Notes under the pieces: generated by a model
What the model saw: only the letters and a program-made list of their open reading frames with translations
What the model was told of the DNA's origin: nothing
Databases searched by the model: none
Shown: one piece after another, positions 17,729 through 25,931 of the stretch
Position numbering within the stretch: the first letter of the stretch is position 1
Layout: every line of letters begins with the position of its first letter
Origin: Anaerolineae bacterium
GTDB lineage: Bacteria; Chloroflexota; Anaerolineae; Aggregatilineales; Phototrophicaceae
Length of the DNA stretch: 40,209 nt
NCBI GenBank assembly: GCA_022822305.1
Contig: JAJEBY010000008.1
Span: 1 to 40,209, forward strand
Reading direction: 5' to 3'
Program-made: the position numbers and the translations under genes

Positions 17729-18364
17729 ATGAGGACAACAGCGGTGGCGGAGCGCGAGGGCAGATACTTCGAGGGCGGCCTGCGGCTGATCGATGAGGGC
17801 GACTACGAGGGCGCGGTCACCATGTTTGATAATGCGCTGCGCCTGGGGCTGGGCGATGTGGCCGCGATCCGCGTCTGCCGGGCGGAGGCGCAGCTAGCCT
17901 TGGGCGCCTGGGCGGAGGCCGAAGCCGATATTGAAGCGGCGCTGAAGCTGCAGCCCTATCTGGCGGCGGCTTATCTGGCGCGCGGCAGCCTGCGGCGCAT
18001 GCAGGGCAAGATCGACGACGCCGTCAACGATTTCACCACCGCCATCCACATCGAGCCGAATGACGATGAGGCCTATTTCAATCGCGCGCTGGCCTACGAA
18101 GATCGCCGCCGTCATGCCGATGCCGAAGCCGACTTGACGCGGGCGCTGCATTTGAATCCGCGCTTGGGACAAGCCTACGAGGCGCGTGGACGCTGCCGCG
18201 CCGCGCAATTCAAGTTCGACCTGGCGATCGCGGATATCTCGCATTACCTGCGCAGCGGCGCCGGCCGCGAATTCGACAACCACAGCGAGATGCAAGGCTA
18301 TCTCGTGATCCTGCGCGTTCAGCGGCTGTTATGGGGCTTGGTGTCGCTGTGGCGGCGGGGTTAA
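17729..18364 (+). CDS. tetratricopeptide repeat protein
   Basis: The 211-residue soluble protein contains at least four TPR helices pairs between residues 15 and 165, for example DEGDYEGAVTMFDNALRLG, AWAEAEADIEAALKLQPY, KIDDAVNDFTTAIHIEPND and HADAEADLTRALHLNP. TPRs mediate protein-protein contact. I place the start at ATG 17729 (MRTTAVAEREG), because upstream in-frame sequence is repeat-derived; there is no strong ribosome binding site. No signal peptide. The C-terminus ends in a hydrophobic, Arg-rich tail (LLWGLVSLWRRG) that might touch the membrane. Partner unknown. Confidence 0.8.
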   Translation: MRTTAVAEREGRYFEGGLRLIDEGDYEGAVTMFDNALRLGLGDVAAIRVCRAEAQLALGAWAEAEADIEAALKLQPYLAAAYLARGSLRRMQGKIDDAVNDFTTAIHIEPNDDEAYFNRALAYEDRRRHADAEADLTRALHLNPRLGQAYEARGRCRAAQFKFDLAIADISHYLRSGAGREFDNHSEMQGYLVILRVQRLLWGLVSLWRRG

Positions 18365-18378
18365 TAGATAGACTAAAC

Positions 18379-18421
18379 TTGAAAATTGCAGGCCGATCAA
18401 ATATAGTGTAGCTACCGTAGC
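18379..18421 (+). promoter_or_regulatory. promoter and palindromic operator of the toxin-antitoxin module
   Basis: -35 TTGAAA (18379-18384) and -10 TATAGT (18402-18407) are each 5 of 6 to consensus with a 17-bp spacer. Just downstream, GCTAC-C-GTAGC (18411-18421) is a perfect inverted repeat overlapping the expected transcription start, the usual place for an autorepressing antitoxin to bind. Confidence 0.6.
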
Positions 18422-18457
18422 CTTCAAGCAAGGCGTCTGCATTGTGGAGCAAAAGCC

Positions 18458-18655
18458 ATGAATACCGCGCCGCGAACTAAAGACTTGGCGAAGCAGCCAA
18501 CTGCGGACGAAGCCGCCCAAGCCGAGTTTCTGGATGATATCCGCGTCAGCCTGAAAGAGATGCAGGCGGGCAAGGTCCTGCCAGCCGAAGACGCGCTGGA
18601 ACTGCTTGAGTTGGGCTTGGACGACGATGAGCTTGAAAGTCGTCTTCCCCAATAG
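18458..18655 (+). CDS. antitoxin of a type II toxin-antitoxin pair (inferred)
   Basis: The 65-residue acidic protein has no strong family match by eye, but its size, position and acidic C-terminus (DALELLELGLDDDELESRL) suit an antitoxin that wraps a RelE/ParE-type toxin. The N-terminal part (EFLDDIRVSLKEMQAGK) could form a small DNA-binding or dimerisation helix. GGAG lies 8 nt before the ATG. The toxin gene overlaps its last 29 bp. An operator-like palindrome in front supports autoregulation. Confidence 0.65.
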   Translation: MNTAPRTKDLAKQPTADEAAQAEFLDDIRVSLKEMQAGKVLPAEDALELLELGLDDDELESRLPQ

Positions 18656-18962
18656 GTTCACCAGAAAAGCCAATCGCCTCGCTCGCAAGCATCCTTCACT
18701 GATAAGAGAGCTTCGTGCTCTACGAGAACGGCTTGCTCAGGGTGAAATGCCAGGTGACCGGTTGAGAGGCGCGGGCGGCTACGTGTACAAAACGCGACTG
18801 GCAAATCCCTCCGCCCGACGCGGGAAGTCTGGCGGATTTCGCGTCGCGTACCACGTTGGAAAAGACCAGATCACCTTGCTCGCCGTTTGCATCAAACCCA
18901 AGTGTGACGCAGTGAGACCGCGGCAAATTCAGCGCATTCTTAACGAACTCGGTTTACTCTAA
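18627..18962 (+). CDS. RelE/ParE-superfamily toxin (inferred)
   Basis: The 111-residue basic protein has the RelE-fold pattern: two N-terminal Lys/Arg-rich helices (RKANRLARKHPSLIRELRAL), a Gly-rich turn (GDRLRGAGGYVYKTRLAN), then SGGFRVAYHVGKDQITLLAV, matching the G-x-x-R-v-x-Y core strands. RelE-type toxins cut mRNA on the ribosome; ParE-type hit gyrase. The Arg in GFRVAYHV is kept. ATG 18627 overlaps the antitoxin end, implying translational coupling. It ends 11 bp from the convergent nuclease gene. Confidence 0.75.
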   Translation: MSLKVVFPNRFTRKANRLARKHPSLIRELRALRERLAQGEMPGDRLRGAGGYVYKTRLANPSARRGKSGGFRVAYHVGKDQITLLAVCIKPKCDAVRPRQIQRILNELGLL

Positions 18963-18973
18963 GCCGCGCGGGG

Positions 18974-20893
18974 CTAAGCCGGCGGGTCCTGCGGAATGTA
19001 GTCTCGCCACACCCTGATGAACTCACGTTTTAGAAGCTCGAACCGTTCTTCCAAGAATCGTTCAAAACTACGCTTGGTGAGCGGCGACGGCAAGAGACTC
19101 ACGGGGCAAATCAATCGCTTCTCATAGTTGATTTGCTGTTGCGTTTGCTCTTCGGCAGTGATTTCTCCGCGACGCCGTTGGTCATGTAACATGACGTCAT
19201 AGGTCTGAACGTTGTTCCGCAACGCTCCGGCTTGATCGAGCAATGCAAGGTTGCCGATAGTGTTTATCGGCCACTCGTCGCTCTCGCCCATTTGTGATTG
19301 TAATAGGGAGACGGGAATGACATGCTCGACGTGATAAGTCTTGGCGCTTTCCATTCGTCTGCTGAAAATGAACTTCAACAGCAGATATTCTGGACGAGAA
19401 TCGCGAATATGCCGTCTCGCCTCTCTTGAATGAACATGTTCTTTCTGGGTTGAAGCGTACCAATCGTCAAGCACCTGTCCCCAGCGCGTTGCCGAAGGCG
19501 GCGCTTGTTCCAAGTACCGCATCGTTCTCACGGTGTCATGTAGTTTGCTATCGCCTGAGCCGCGCCAATCATCGTGCAAGATGTCGTACAGGTAGTGCAT
19601 CAGCATTTGGCGCTTCAGTTTGCGTCGATCCGCCCTCCAATTCGGATTGTCACTGAGATCAGATGTACTAAATCGAACCTGAAAGGCAGTGGCAATCATG
19701 GCAACGATCATGAGTTCACTGTGATAGATGGGACTTTTTCGTCCCGTTTGTTTGGCAGATAGCAGCGGTTTCAAAAACCTGTTGACAAATGTAGTGGATT
19801 CAAGGATGCAACCTTCGAATGTCGTCAGATCCAAGCCTTCGGCTCTCCGCGGCAATTCAGCCATGTCGCTGACATGTAATCCTACGCAGGCCGTCATCAA
19901 GTTGAAGCCGACCGAACTGGGACGATCTTCTTTGGCTGGTTTGAACAGCAACGGATACTTCCCGCAGAGGACTTGTCCCAAGCCGAACAAATAATCAAAA
20001 AGCGAGTATTCGCGGTTGCGCCGCGATGCTTCGTCGGGCGCCTCCTCCGATACATCCAAGGTAAATCCTTCTTCCTCCAGCGCTTCGTTTTTCTTCCAAA
20101 TGGCAGAAATCACTTCGGGATTGGCGATCCGCCGCCGCTCATCAATCCACTGCGCCGCATAAATCTCGTAGCGGCTGAGGGCAGTTCCCTTTGAATTGAG
20201 CAACTCAAATACAGTCGGAAGTTCGGACGAGGGCCCGCTGAAGATGAGAACGGGGATTTTCGCGTCGAGGATCAGCTTTATTTCGCCACTAACCTCGTCG
20301 AGGAATCCACCGACTAGACGAGTAAACTCATCATTCCGATTCAATTCAAAATAGAGGTCTCTGAAAAGACTGGAATCCGGTGAGTACTTTAGCACTGACC
20401 CAATCAGTGCCTCTACCAAGTTTTCAGTTCTCCAGCCGTCTCGCGCGTCGTAGCTTCTCTTTCCCTTGACCCAATCTACGATAGTCTGCCGAATCCGATC
20501 CTTGTATTCATCGTTGGCTTTTCCCAGGTGCGCGGCAATCGCGTCGACAAATTCATCTTCCAGATCCGATCGCGTAAAGTATCCGTTCTGGTGCTCGACA
20601 TAACTCTTCAATGCTTGCGTCCGCTGCAGGCCGTCTATCAAGTTGTAGTATCGTTTGCCGTCGCTAGCGGATTGACCGCGGGAGATATCCTCATAGACTA
20701 GAATCGAACCAAATGGAAAACCCCGCTTGATAGACTCTATCAGCTCCTTGCGCGTGGCTTGACTCCATACAAGCCGCCTTTGATACTCAGGAATGGTCAC
20801 TCGGTTGCTTCCGGCGGGATTGGTCGAGACCGCATCCATTAGTTTGCTCACCGGCCAAATGTCGATGTCGACTGCTGTCCGAAACGCAGGCAT
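18974..20893 (-). CDS. DUF262-DUF1524 protein, GmrSD-like type IV restriction enzyme
   Basis: The 639-residue protein joins an N-terminal DUF262 (GmrS-like, ParB-fold NTPase) to a C-terminal DUF1524 HNH nuclease. Motifs: IPEYQRRLVW (34-43), NLIDGLQRTQAL (84-95, the DGxQR NTP site), FELLNSKGTALS (229-240), and HVEHVIPVSL (521-530) with N548 in TIGNLALL forming the HNH site. Relatives (GmrSD, SspE, BrxU) cut DNA carrying modified bases or phosphorothioates, or protect against phage. AGGAGGT stands 6-7 nt before the ATG at 20891-20893, so an upstream in-frame start is rejected. No modification genes are adjacent, consistent with a type IV system. Confidence 0.87.
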   Translation of the reverse strand: MPAFRTAVDIDIWPVSKLMDAVSTNPAGSNRVTIPEYQRRLVWSQATRKELIESIKRGFPFGSILVYEDISRGQSASDGKRYYNLIDGLQRTQALKSYVEHQNGYFTRSDLEDEFVDAIAAHLGKANDEYKDRIRQTIVDWVKGKRSYDARDGWRTENLVEALIGSVLKYSPDSSLFRDLYFELNRNDEFTRLVGGFLDEVSGEIKLILDAKIPVLIFSGPSSELPTVFELLNSKGTALSRYEIYAAQWIDERRRIANPEVISAIWKKNEALEEEGFTLDVSEEAPDEASRRNREYSLFDYLFGLGQVLCGKYPLLFKPAKEDRPSSVGFNLMTACVGLHVSDMAELPRRAEGLDLTTFEGCILESTTFVNRFLKPLLSAKQTGRKSPIYHSELMIVAMIATAFQVRFSTSDLSDNPNWRADRRKLKRQMLMHYLYDILHDDWRGSGDSKLHDTVRTMRYLEQAPPSATRWGQVLDDWYASTQKEHVHSREARRHIRDSRPEYLLLKFIFSRRMESAKTYHVEHVIPVSLLQSQMGESDEWPINTIGNLALLDQAGALRNNVQTYDVMLHDQRRRGEITAEEQTQQQINYEKRLICPVSLLPSPLTKRSFERFLEERFELLKREFIRVWRDYIPQDPPA

Positions 20894-20969
20894 CACGCCA
20901 CCTCCTCGCGTTGGATCCAAAAACGCGCGACCACGCCAGCCGCGCGCAGATCCGCAGATTCGATCATAA

Positions 20970-20983
20970 ACATTACGTAATGT
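20970..20983. promoter_or_regulatory. 14-bp perfect palindrome between selC and the DUF262 gene
   Basis: ACATTACGTAATGT is a perfect dyad, 77 bp before the DUF262 start and 9 bp after the selC 3' end. With no loop it is more likely a protein-binding site than a terminator. Confidence 0.4.
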
Positions 20984-20991
20984 CAAGGGAA

Positions 20992-21087
20992 CGGGAGCGC
21001 ATGGGAGTCGAACCCACCAGCGCCTGCTCTGCGCAACCGCTCACCGGTTTTGAAGACCGGGGCATCCACCGGGACACATGCACTCCC
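20992..21087 (-). tRNA. selC: selenocysteine tRNA, anticodon UCA
   Basis: This 96-nt gene has the features of bacterial tRNA-Sec. The acceptor stem has 8 bp (GGGAGUGC with GCGCUCCC) and discriminator G. The anticodon loop CUUCAAA reads UGA, held by CCGGU / ACCGG. A long variable arm of about 20 nt (GAGCG..CGCU) follows, then T-arm GUGGG-UUCGACU-CCCAU. CCA is not encoded. It delivers selenocysteine to UGA codons after serylation by SerRS and conversion by SelA, with SelB as its elongation factor; none of selA, selB or selD is in the window. A candidate user, the AhpD-like gene at 33946, is. Confidence 0.93.
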
Positions 21088-21098
21088 CTGACTCCCAA

Positions 21099-21127
21099 AT
21101 TATAGCCGCGCCGCCAGCAACGGTCTA
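21099..21127 (-). promoter_or_regulatory. promoter of selC
   Basis: Minus-strand -10 TATAAT (21099-21104) is 17 bp from -35 TAGACC (21122-21127, 4 of 6). The -10 ends 11 nt before the mature tRNA 5' end, as expected for a stand-alone tRNA gene. Confidence 0.6.
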
Positions 21128-21274
21128 TATCGGCTCCGTCTCGGCAGTGCAATGCGCGTCATGCGAAACAGCAATTGACCGGGCATAATCGGGCGCGCTG
21201 CCCACCCTGTGAGCCGGCCGCGATTCCCAGTATCATTGCCGCCTGCCAGCCCGTTCCGACGAAAGGACAACGCC

Positions 21275-21565
21275 ATGCCCGCTTATATGATCGTTCGCGT
21301 CAACATCAGCGATATGGATCAGTATCGCCAGTACATGCAGCTCACGCCGCTCATCGTCGAAAAATTCGGCGGCCAGTTTATTCTCCGCGGCGCCGATAAG
21401 CACATCCTCGAAGGACCCGATGTGCCCGAGCGCGTCGTCATCGTCAAATACCCGGATGTGGAATCGGCCATCGCCTTCTACAACTCGCCCGAATATCAAG
21501 CGGCCATCAAAGTGCGCGAGGGCGCGGCCGAGGCGTCGTTCATCGTCATGGAAGGCCTCGAGTAG
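21275..21565 (+). CDS. DUF1330 family protein
   Basis: The 96-residue protein is a dimeric alpha-beta barrel (ferredoxin-like) of the DUF1330 family, beginning MPAYMIVRVNISD and containing the conserved FGGQFILRG, the RVVIVKYPD strand and AIAFYNSPEYQ. No reaction is established for the family. GAAAGGA lies 7 nt before ATG 21275; upstream in-frame codons are not conserved. The HAD gene starts 3 bp after its stop, so the two are one transcript and probably coupled in translation. Confidence 0.9.
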   Translation: MPAYMIVRVNISDMDQYRQYMQLTPLIVEKFGGQFILRGADKHILEGPDVPERVVIVKYPDVESAIAFYNSPEYQAAIKVREGAAEASFIVMEGLE

Positions 21566-21568
21566 ACA

Positions 21569-22261
21569 ATGCCAAAATCGGCGCAGCGATTGATTCTCTT
21601 TGATATTGACGGCACGCTGTTGGTCAGCCGCGGCATCGGGCGCGAAGCCAAACGCCGCGCCATGCTGGAGCATTTCGGCACGGTTGGCGATCTGGACAAT
21701 TTTGTCTTCGGCGGCATGACCGATTGGGGCATCCTGGCCGATCTATTGGCGCCCTTTGGCCTGTCAGCGGCGGATGTTGGCGCGGAAATGGCCGTTTACC
21801 AACATATTATGGCACGGCACATGCGCGACATTCGCGCTGATTATGTCGCAGAAGCCATGCCCGACGCCATGCAATTGGTGGCGCATTTGCGCGGACGCGA
21901 CGACGCCATCGTCGGCCTCGTCACCGGCAACACGCGCATGACGGCGGAGATCAAGCTGGATATGGCGGGTTACGATCCCGAGTGGTTTGTCGTTGGCGCC
22001 TTCGGCCACGAATCGGCCGCGCGCGATGATCTGACGCGATTGGCGCTGGAGCGGGCGAGCGCGCATTGTGGGCGCGCCATCGCCGGGCGCGATGCGATTG
22101 TCATCGGCGATACGGCTGCCGATATTCAGGCGGCGCGCGCCATTGACGCCGTGGCGGTGGCGGTCCTGACCGGTTATGAACCTCGTGAGCGGCTGGCGGC
22201 TTGCCAGCCCGATGTCCTCCTGGAAGACCTCGGTTCCTTCCTCGACCTGGATATGATGTAA
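21569..22261 (+). CDS. HAD-superfamily hydrolase, phosphoglycolate-phosphatase-like
   Basis: The 230-residue enzyme has HAD motif I FDIDGTL (Asp12 nucleophile, Asp14 acid/base), motif II GLVTGNT, and motif III VVIGDT-like VIGDTAADI near the C-terminus, with a helical cap between motifs I and II (subclass C1). Such enzymes dephosphorylate small molecules such as phosphoglycolate or nucleotides. It follows DUF1330 by 3 bp with no separate ribosome binding site beyond the end of that gene. Substrate not determinable. Confidence 0.88.
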   Translation: MPKSAQRLILFDIDGTLLVSRGIGREAKRRAMLEHFGTVGDLDNFVFGGMTDWGILADLLAPFGLSAADVGAEMAVYQHIMARHMRDIRADYVAEAMPDAMQLVAHLRGRDDAIVGLVTGNTRMTAEIKLDMAGYDPEWFVVGAFGHESAARDDLTRLALERASAHCGRAIAGRDAIVIGDTAADIQAARAIDAVAVAVLTGYEPRERLAACQPDVLLEDLGSFLDLDMM

Positions 22262-22325
22262 AATGCAAATGTACTGCGCCTTGGCGCAGCGCATTTGACC
22301 CGGGGACGAGTCCAAAGCGGAACTG

Positions 22326-23612
22326 ATGCAGATTCGTACGCCCAAAAAATATCAAGGCGTGCAGCGGCGCAGCATCATCGGTTGCCGTCGGCTCGTCTTT
22401 TACATCGTCATGCTGGTGTTGATCGGGTCCGGCATCGGCGTCTTCCTCAATCGCGAGACGATCGCGCCGGGCGTGCAAGAGGCGCTGCAGGATGCCTTGC
22501 GCGAGCTGGAAGATCAAGCCGCGACGATAGCGGCGCCGGCGCCGGCGGCGACGATCGATCCCGCCAACAAGCTGATCGAAGCCAACAATTATTGGCAGCG
22601 CGGCGCCACCAACGCGGCCATGGATACCTATATTGAAGTGATCGATTCCGTGCCCAATCTGCCGGAGGTATTCCGCCGTATCGCCTTCAGTTTGATCAAC
22701 CTGGGGCGCGTCGATGAAGCGCTGGCATATGCCGAGCAGGCTGTGAATGCCGATCCGTTTTCCGCCGATGCCTGGGCCATACGCGGCTGGGCGCTGGATT
22801 GGGCGGGACGCCCGGGCGAAGCGCTGTCGAGCGCCTTGCACGCGCTGGAATTGGATCCGGAAAACAGCCGGGCCGAGGCCTACCTGGCGGAAGTCTATCG
22901 CAGCCTGGGCCAAGTCGATCTCGCCTTTGATCTGACCGAGGCAATCCTGGAGCGCGATCCGAACAGCGCCGAGGCTTATCGCGCGCGCGGCTTGATCAAA
23001 TGGCTCGATTATTTCGATTATCCCGGCGCCATCGACGACTTCAAGGCCGCCTACGCCACCGACAGCAATCTGGATTTCGTCGCGGTCGAGATCGCTTTCT
23101 TGTCAAGCTCCGTCACGGGCAATAGCGATGAGGCGCTGGAATTCCTGCAAGAGGTCATCGAGAGCAATCCGCGCAATTCACGGGCGCTGTACCAGCTTGG
23201 CTACATCTACCGCTTTCAGCTGCGCAATCCCTCGCAGGCGTTGCGTTATCTTCAAGACTGCGTCGATTTCGATCCGGACAATGTTCTATGTCATTACGAA
23301 TTGGGGCGGGCGCAATTCGACCTGGAGTTTTATCAGGACGCGGCCGATTCCTTCGCGCGAGCGATTGATTTGGGCAGCGACAATCCGCGCCACTATTATT
23401 GGGCGGGCGAGGCGCAGCGGACGCTCAACAATTGCAGCCGCGCCATGAACTACTTCGAACCCGGCCTGCAGAAGGCGCGCGCGCAGGAAGTCGCCGATGT
23501 CATCGACGCGCTGGAAGTCGTGATTCCCAGCTGCCACCAGGCTTTCGCTTTTTCGACATCGGCGCCAACCAGCGATCCGAATGCCGTTGGGGAAGATGCA
23601 ACCGGCGCGTAA
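22326..23612 (+). CDS. membrane-anchored tetratricopeptide repeat protein
   Basis: The 428-residue protein has a basic N-terminus (KKYQGVQRRS), one hydrophobic span (about residues 23-42), and then a long TPR superhelix, placing the repeats outside the cytoplasm. Repeats are visible as RVDEALAYAEQAVNADPFSA, RPGEALSSALHALELDPENS, QVDLAFDLTEAILERDPNSA, and NPSQALRYLQDCVDFDPDN. A flexible Ala/Pro stretch (AAPAPAATIDPA) links anchor and repeats. It starts 64 bp after the HAD gene. Probably a scaffold; partner unknown. It is unlike the small TPR protein at 17729. Confidence 0.85.
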   Translation: MQIRTPKKYQGVQRRSIIGCRRLVFYIVMLVLIGSGIGVFLNRETIAPGVQEALQDALRELEDQAATIAAPAPAATIDPANKLIEANNYWQRGATNAAMDTYIEVIDSVPNLPEVFRRIAFSLINLGRVDEALAYAEQAVNADPFSADAWAIRGWALDWAGRPGEALSSALHALELDPENSRAEAYLAEVYRSLGQVDLAFDLTEAILERDPNSAEAYRARGLIKWLDYFDYPGAIDDFKAAYATDSNLDFVAVEIAFLSSSVTGNSDEALEFLQEVIESNPRNSRALYQLGYIYRFQLRNPSQALRYLQDCVDFDPDNVLCHYELGRAQFDLEFYQDAADSFARAIDLGSDNPRHYYWAGEAQRTLNNCSRAMNYFEPGLQKARAQEVADVIDALEVVIPSCHQAFAFSTSAPTSDPNAVGEDATGA

Positions 23613-23694
23613 TCCGCCCGTTTGCGGCTCACCGGCGCTTAGCTTAGATACGTGGGCCGGCGTGATCTTGGCCCTCGCCATGAAGACGGCCCGC

Positions 23695-24495
23695 TTACGC
23701 TGAGGCTGACGCCGGCAGATTGAAGTAACGTAGGCTGGCTCGCATGTCCTCGATGCGATCCATCTCCAGCACCATCAGCGGCTTCATGGGGAGTTGGCGC
23801 AAACTGGGCAGCAGCGTCTCGTAATCGAGCACGCCCTGATCCCAATCGAAGCCATAATGCTCGTCCATCACGCCGTTGTTGTTATTCATGTGCAACTCGA
23901 TGACCAGATCGCCCATGCTTTCCAGCCAGGTGTCAATACTAATGCCGGGATCGGAAAAGAGCGTGGCGTGGCCGACATCAATGCAGGCTTTCAAATAGGG
24001 ATGATCGAGTTCGCGCAGCAGATTGCCGATGATGTCAGGATCGTATTCCCACATATTTTCTACCGCGATCTTGACATCGTGCGCGCGCGCATAATCGCCC
24101 AGCGGTCCCCAGAAATCGACATTGCGCTGGTGCCAGCCCAGACGGTAAAAGTCGTTGTGCAGCAGGCCGATGTAATTGGCGTGAAAGACCACTTGGCGCA
24201 CGCCGAGGCGATCGGCGATACGGATGACGTGTTCATAGCGGCCGTAGGTGACGGCGTTGATGCGCTCATCGGGGCTGCCGGAAACCAGATCCATGAAAGG
24301 ACCGTGGATGGTCAGCGGTCCGGGCAAGTCACTGAGCGCGGCTTGATAGCCCTTCATGAGATCGAGCCATTCGCCATCGAGGACCTGAGGCACGGAAAAG
24401 GCCATCAACTCGATGCCCAGCCCATGCTCGTTCGCCAGCTGGACGCATTCATCGAAATTGCGCATGCCCGCGCTGAGAAGAAGGGGATCGCCCAT
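23695..24495 (-). CDS. sugar phosphate isomerase/epimerase-like TIM barrel
   Basis: The 266-residue protein belongs to the xylose-isomerase-like/AP endonuclease 2 fold. Barrel strands end in IHGPF, VVFHANYIG, IAVENMWE, ACIDVGHA, IELHMNNN and VLEMDR; the Glu, Asp-His and His/Glu at strand ends are the usual metal ligands. Members isomerise or epimerise sugars, inosose or hydroxypyruvate; substrate unknown. I start at ATG 24493-24495 (GGGA 8 nt before) because the 132 in-frame codons upstream overlap the divergent glycosyltransferase promoter region and are not conserved. Confidence 0.82.
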   Translation of the reverse strand: MGDPLLLSAGMRNFDECVQLANEHGLGIELMAFSVPQVLDGEWLDLMKGYQAALSDLPGPLTIHGPFMDLVSGSPDERINAVTYGRYEHVIRIADRLGVRQVVFHANYIGLLHNDFYRLGWHQRNVDFWGPLGDYARAHDVKIAVENMWEYDPDIIGNLLRELDHPYLKACIDVGHATLFSDPGISIDTWLESMGDLVIELHMNNNNGVMDEHYGFDWDQGVLDYETLLPSLRQLPMKPLMVLEMDRIEDMRASLRYFNLPASASA

Positions 24496-24703
24496 GCTGG
24501 TCCCAAAATACAGGAGTAAGTAAAGTGGCCGATGCGACTGTAGCAATAGACTATAATCATGGTACAGCGAATCGGGTCGGACTTCAAGCAACTGTCGCGC
24601 TTGCGCCGGCCGCCGTGACAAGCGAAACGGCGAAAGCGCGTTCCCGCTTCGTAGCGCTAAAGGAAGACGATTGTCGACTATTAACCGCGAACGAAGGAGA
24701 CCG

Positions 24704-25423
24704 ATGACTTCCGCGCGCGTGCTGGTGATCTTGCCGGCGCTGAACGAAAGCCGCAATATCGCGCGTGCCGTGGCAGGCATCCGGGCAAAATTGCCGGACG
24801 CCGACGCCTTGGTGATCAACGATGGCTCCCGGGATAGCACCGGGCAATCCGCGCGGGACGCGGGCGCGATGGTGCTGGACATGCCCTTCAATGTCGGTAT
24901 CGGCGCGGCGGTGCAGGCGGGTTTCCAATTCGCCGCGGCGCAGGACTACGATATTGTGCTGCGCAATGACGGAGACGGTCAGCATGCGCCGGAAGCCAAC
25001 CGCGCGCTCATGAAGCGGCTGGCGGCCGATGACGTGGATGTCGTGATCGGCTCGCGCTTCATCGGGGAGCGAGGAGATTATGGCACGCCGCTCTTGCGCC
25101 GGCTGGGCAGCGGCATTTTGGCGCGCTTGCTTTCGATCATCACCCGACAGCGTGTCACCGACCCGACCTCGGGCTGCGCGGCCTTCAACCGGCGGGCGAT
25201 TCGGCTCTTCGCGCAAGCTTATCCGCATGACTATCCCGAGCCGGAAGCCATCGTCATCGCCCACCAGAGTGGATTGCGACAGACGGAGATCGCCGTCAAG
25301 ATGATCCGCCGCCGACATGGCGCCTCCTCGATCACGCCCCTGCGCTCGGTCTATTACATGATCAAGGTGATACTGGCGATTTTGATCAACACGCTGCGAC
25401 GTCCGCCGTCCGTGAATATGTAG
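24704..25423 (+). CDS. family 2 glycosyltransferase (DPM1/DPG synthase-like)
   Basis: The 239-residue GT-A enzyme begins with LVILPALNESRNI, has the nucleotide-binding VINDGSRDST, and the DxD-type metal site NDGDGQH (88-94). This profile is that of enzymes that load a sugar from a nucleotide donor onto polyprenyl phosphate. It ends with a hydrophobic segment (YYMIKVILAILINTL) that may anchor it. AGGAGA lies just before ATG 24704. Its last 97 bp are duplicated downstream at 25797-25895. It could supply lipid-linked sugar to the GT39-like enzyme at 15909; that link is an inference. Confidence 0.87.
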   Translation: MTSARVLVILPALNESRNIARAVAGIRAKLPDADALVINDGSRDSTGQSARDAGAMVLDMPFNVGIGAAVQAGFQFAAAQDYDIVLRNDGDGQHAPEANRALMKRLAADDVDVVIGSRFIGERGDYGTPLLRRLGSGILARLLSIITRQRVTDPTSGCAAFNRRAIRLFAQAYPHDYPEPEAIVIAHQSGLRQTEIAVKMIRRRHGASSITPLRSVYYMIKVILAILINTLRRPPSVNM

Positions 25424-25525
25424 TTTGCTGGTGCTGAAGCGCGCGCATTCATGGGCATTTTCCCGCGCTGAACTTCTGCCGCATATTTTGGGGAGTGGCA
25501 AATTTGGCGGAGATCGGGGAATACG

Positions 25526-25729
25526 CTAAGCGCCGCCTTGATTGAGAAATTGCACGACTACACCGGTCAAGGCAATGGCTACAACTATGAGCCAGCGCAT
25601 GGTTCTTATCTCGGCGCGCAGACTCTCTATATTCGCTTTAGTAGCCAAATGCGGCATAACCACTTCAATGCCGGCAATGCGCTCGCTGTTAGCTCGCGGC
25701 AATGCGTCAAGTGCGGGATTGGCTTCCAT
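25526..25729 (-). CDS. small membrane protein with coiled coil
   Basis: The 67-residue product has a helical, charged N-terminal half (TKANIESLRAEIRTMR, heptad-like) and one C-terminal membrane span (WLIVVAIALTGVVVQFL). ATG 25727-25729 has GGAG 8 nt upstream, which supports it over an earlier in-frame start. Similar short coiled-coil/TM proteins are common and uncharacterised. It lies between the glycosyltransferase gene and the copied fragment of that gene, so it may have arrived or been trapped by the rearrangement that made the copy. Confidence 0.6.
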   Translation of the reverse strand: MEANPALDALPRANSERIAGIEVVMPHLATKANIESLRAEIRTMRWLIVVAIALTGVVVQFLNQGGA

Positions 25730-25796
25730 TTTGAACTCCGGCAGTCTGATATATGGACATCGTACCACGAGGCACGGGTTTCGCTAACACGGCAAT

Positions 25797-25895
25797 TCCT
25801 CGATCACGCCCCTTCGCTCGGTCTATTACATGATCAAGGTGATACTGGCGATCTTGATCAACACGCTGCGGCGTCCGCCGTCCGTGAATATGTGA
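25797..25895 (+). pseudogene. duplicated 3' fragment of the GT2 glycosyltransferase gene
   Basis: These 99 bp repeat 25325-25423 with three mismatches before the stop, offset by 472 bp. The copy keeps the frame encoding SITPLRSVYYMIKVILAIL and the PPSVNM terminus, ending TGA instead of TAG. No start or upstream part of the gene is present. It looks like a remnant of a tandem duplication or of a gene-end recombination. Confidence 0.8.
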
Positions 25896-25931
25896 CCGCT
25901 TCAACAAAACTAATCAAACGCAGAATAGATT

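Noticed and set aside
20894..20986. Longer N-terminus for the DUF262 protein
   Set aside because: A perfect AGGAGGT lies before ATG 20893, and the extension would run to the selC 3' end and through the palindrome.
24496..24891. Long N-terminus for the TIM-barrel protein
   Set aside because: The extra 132 codons overlap the start region of the divergent glycosyltransferase and show no barrel or signal features.
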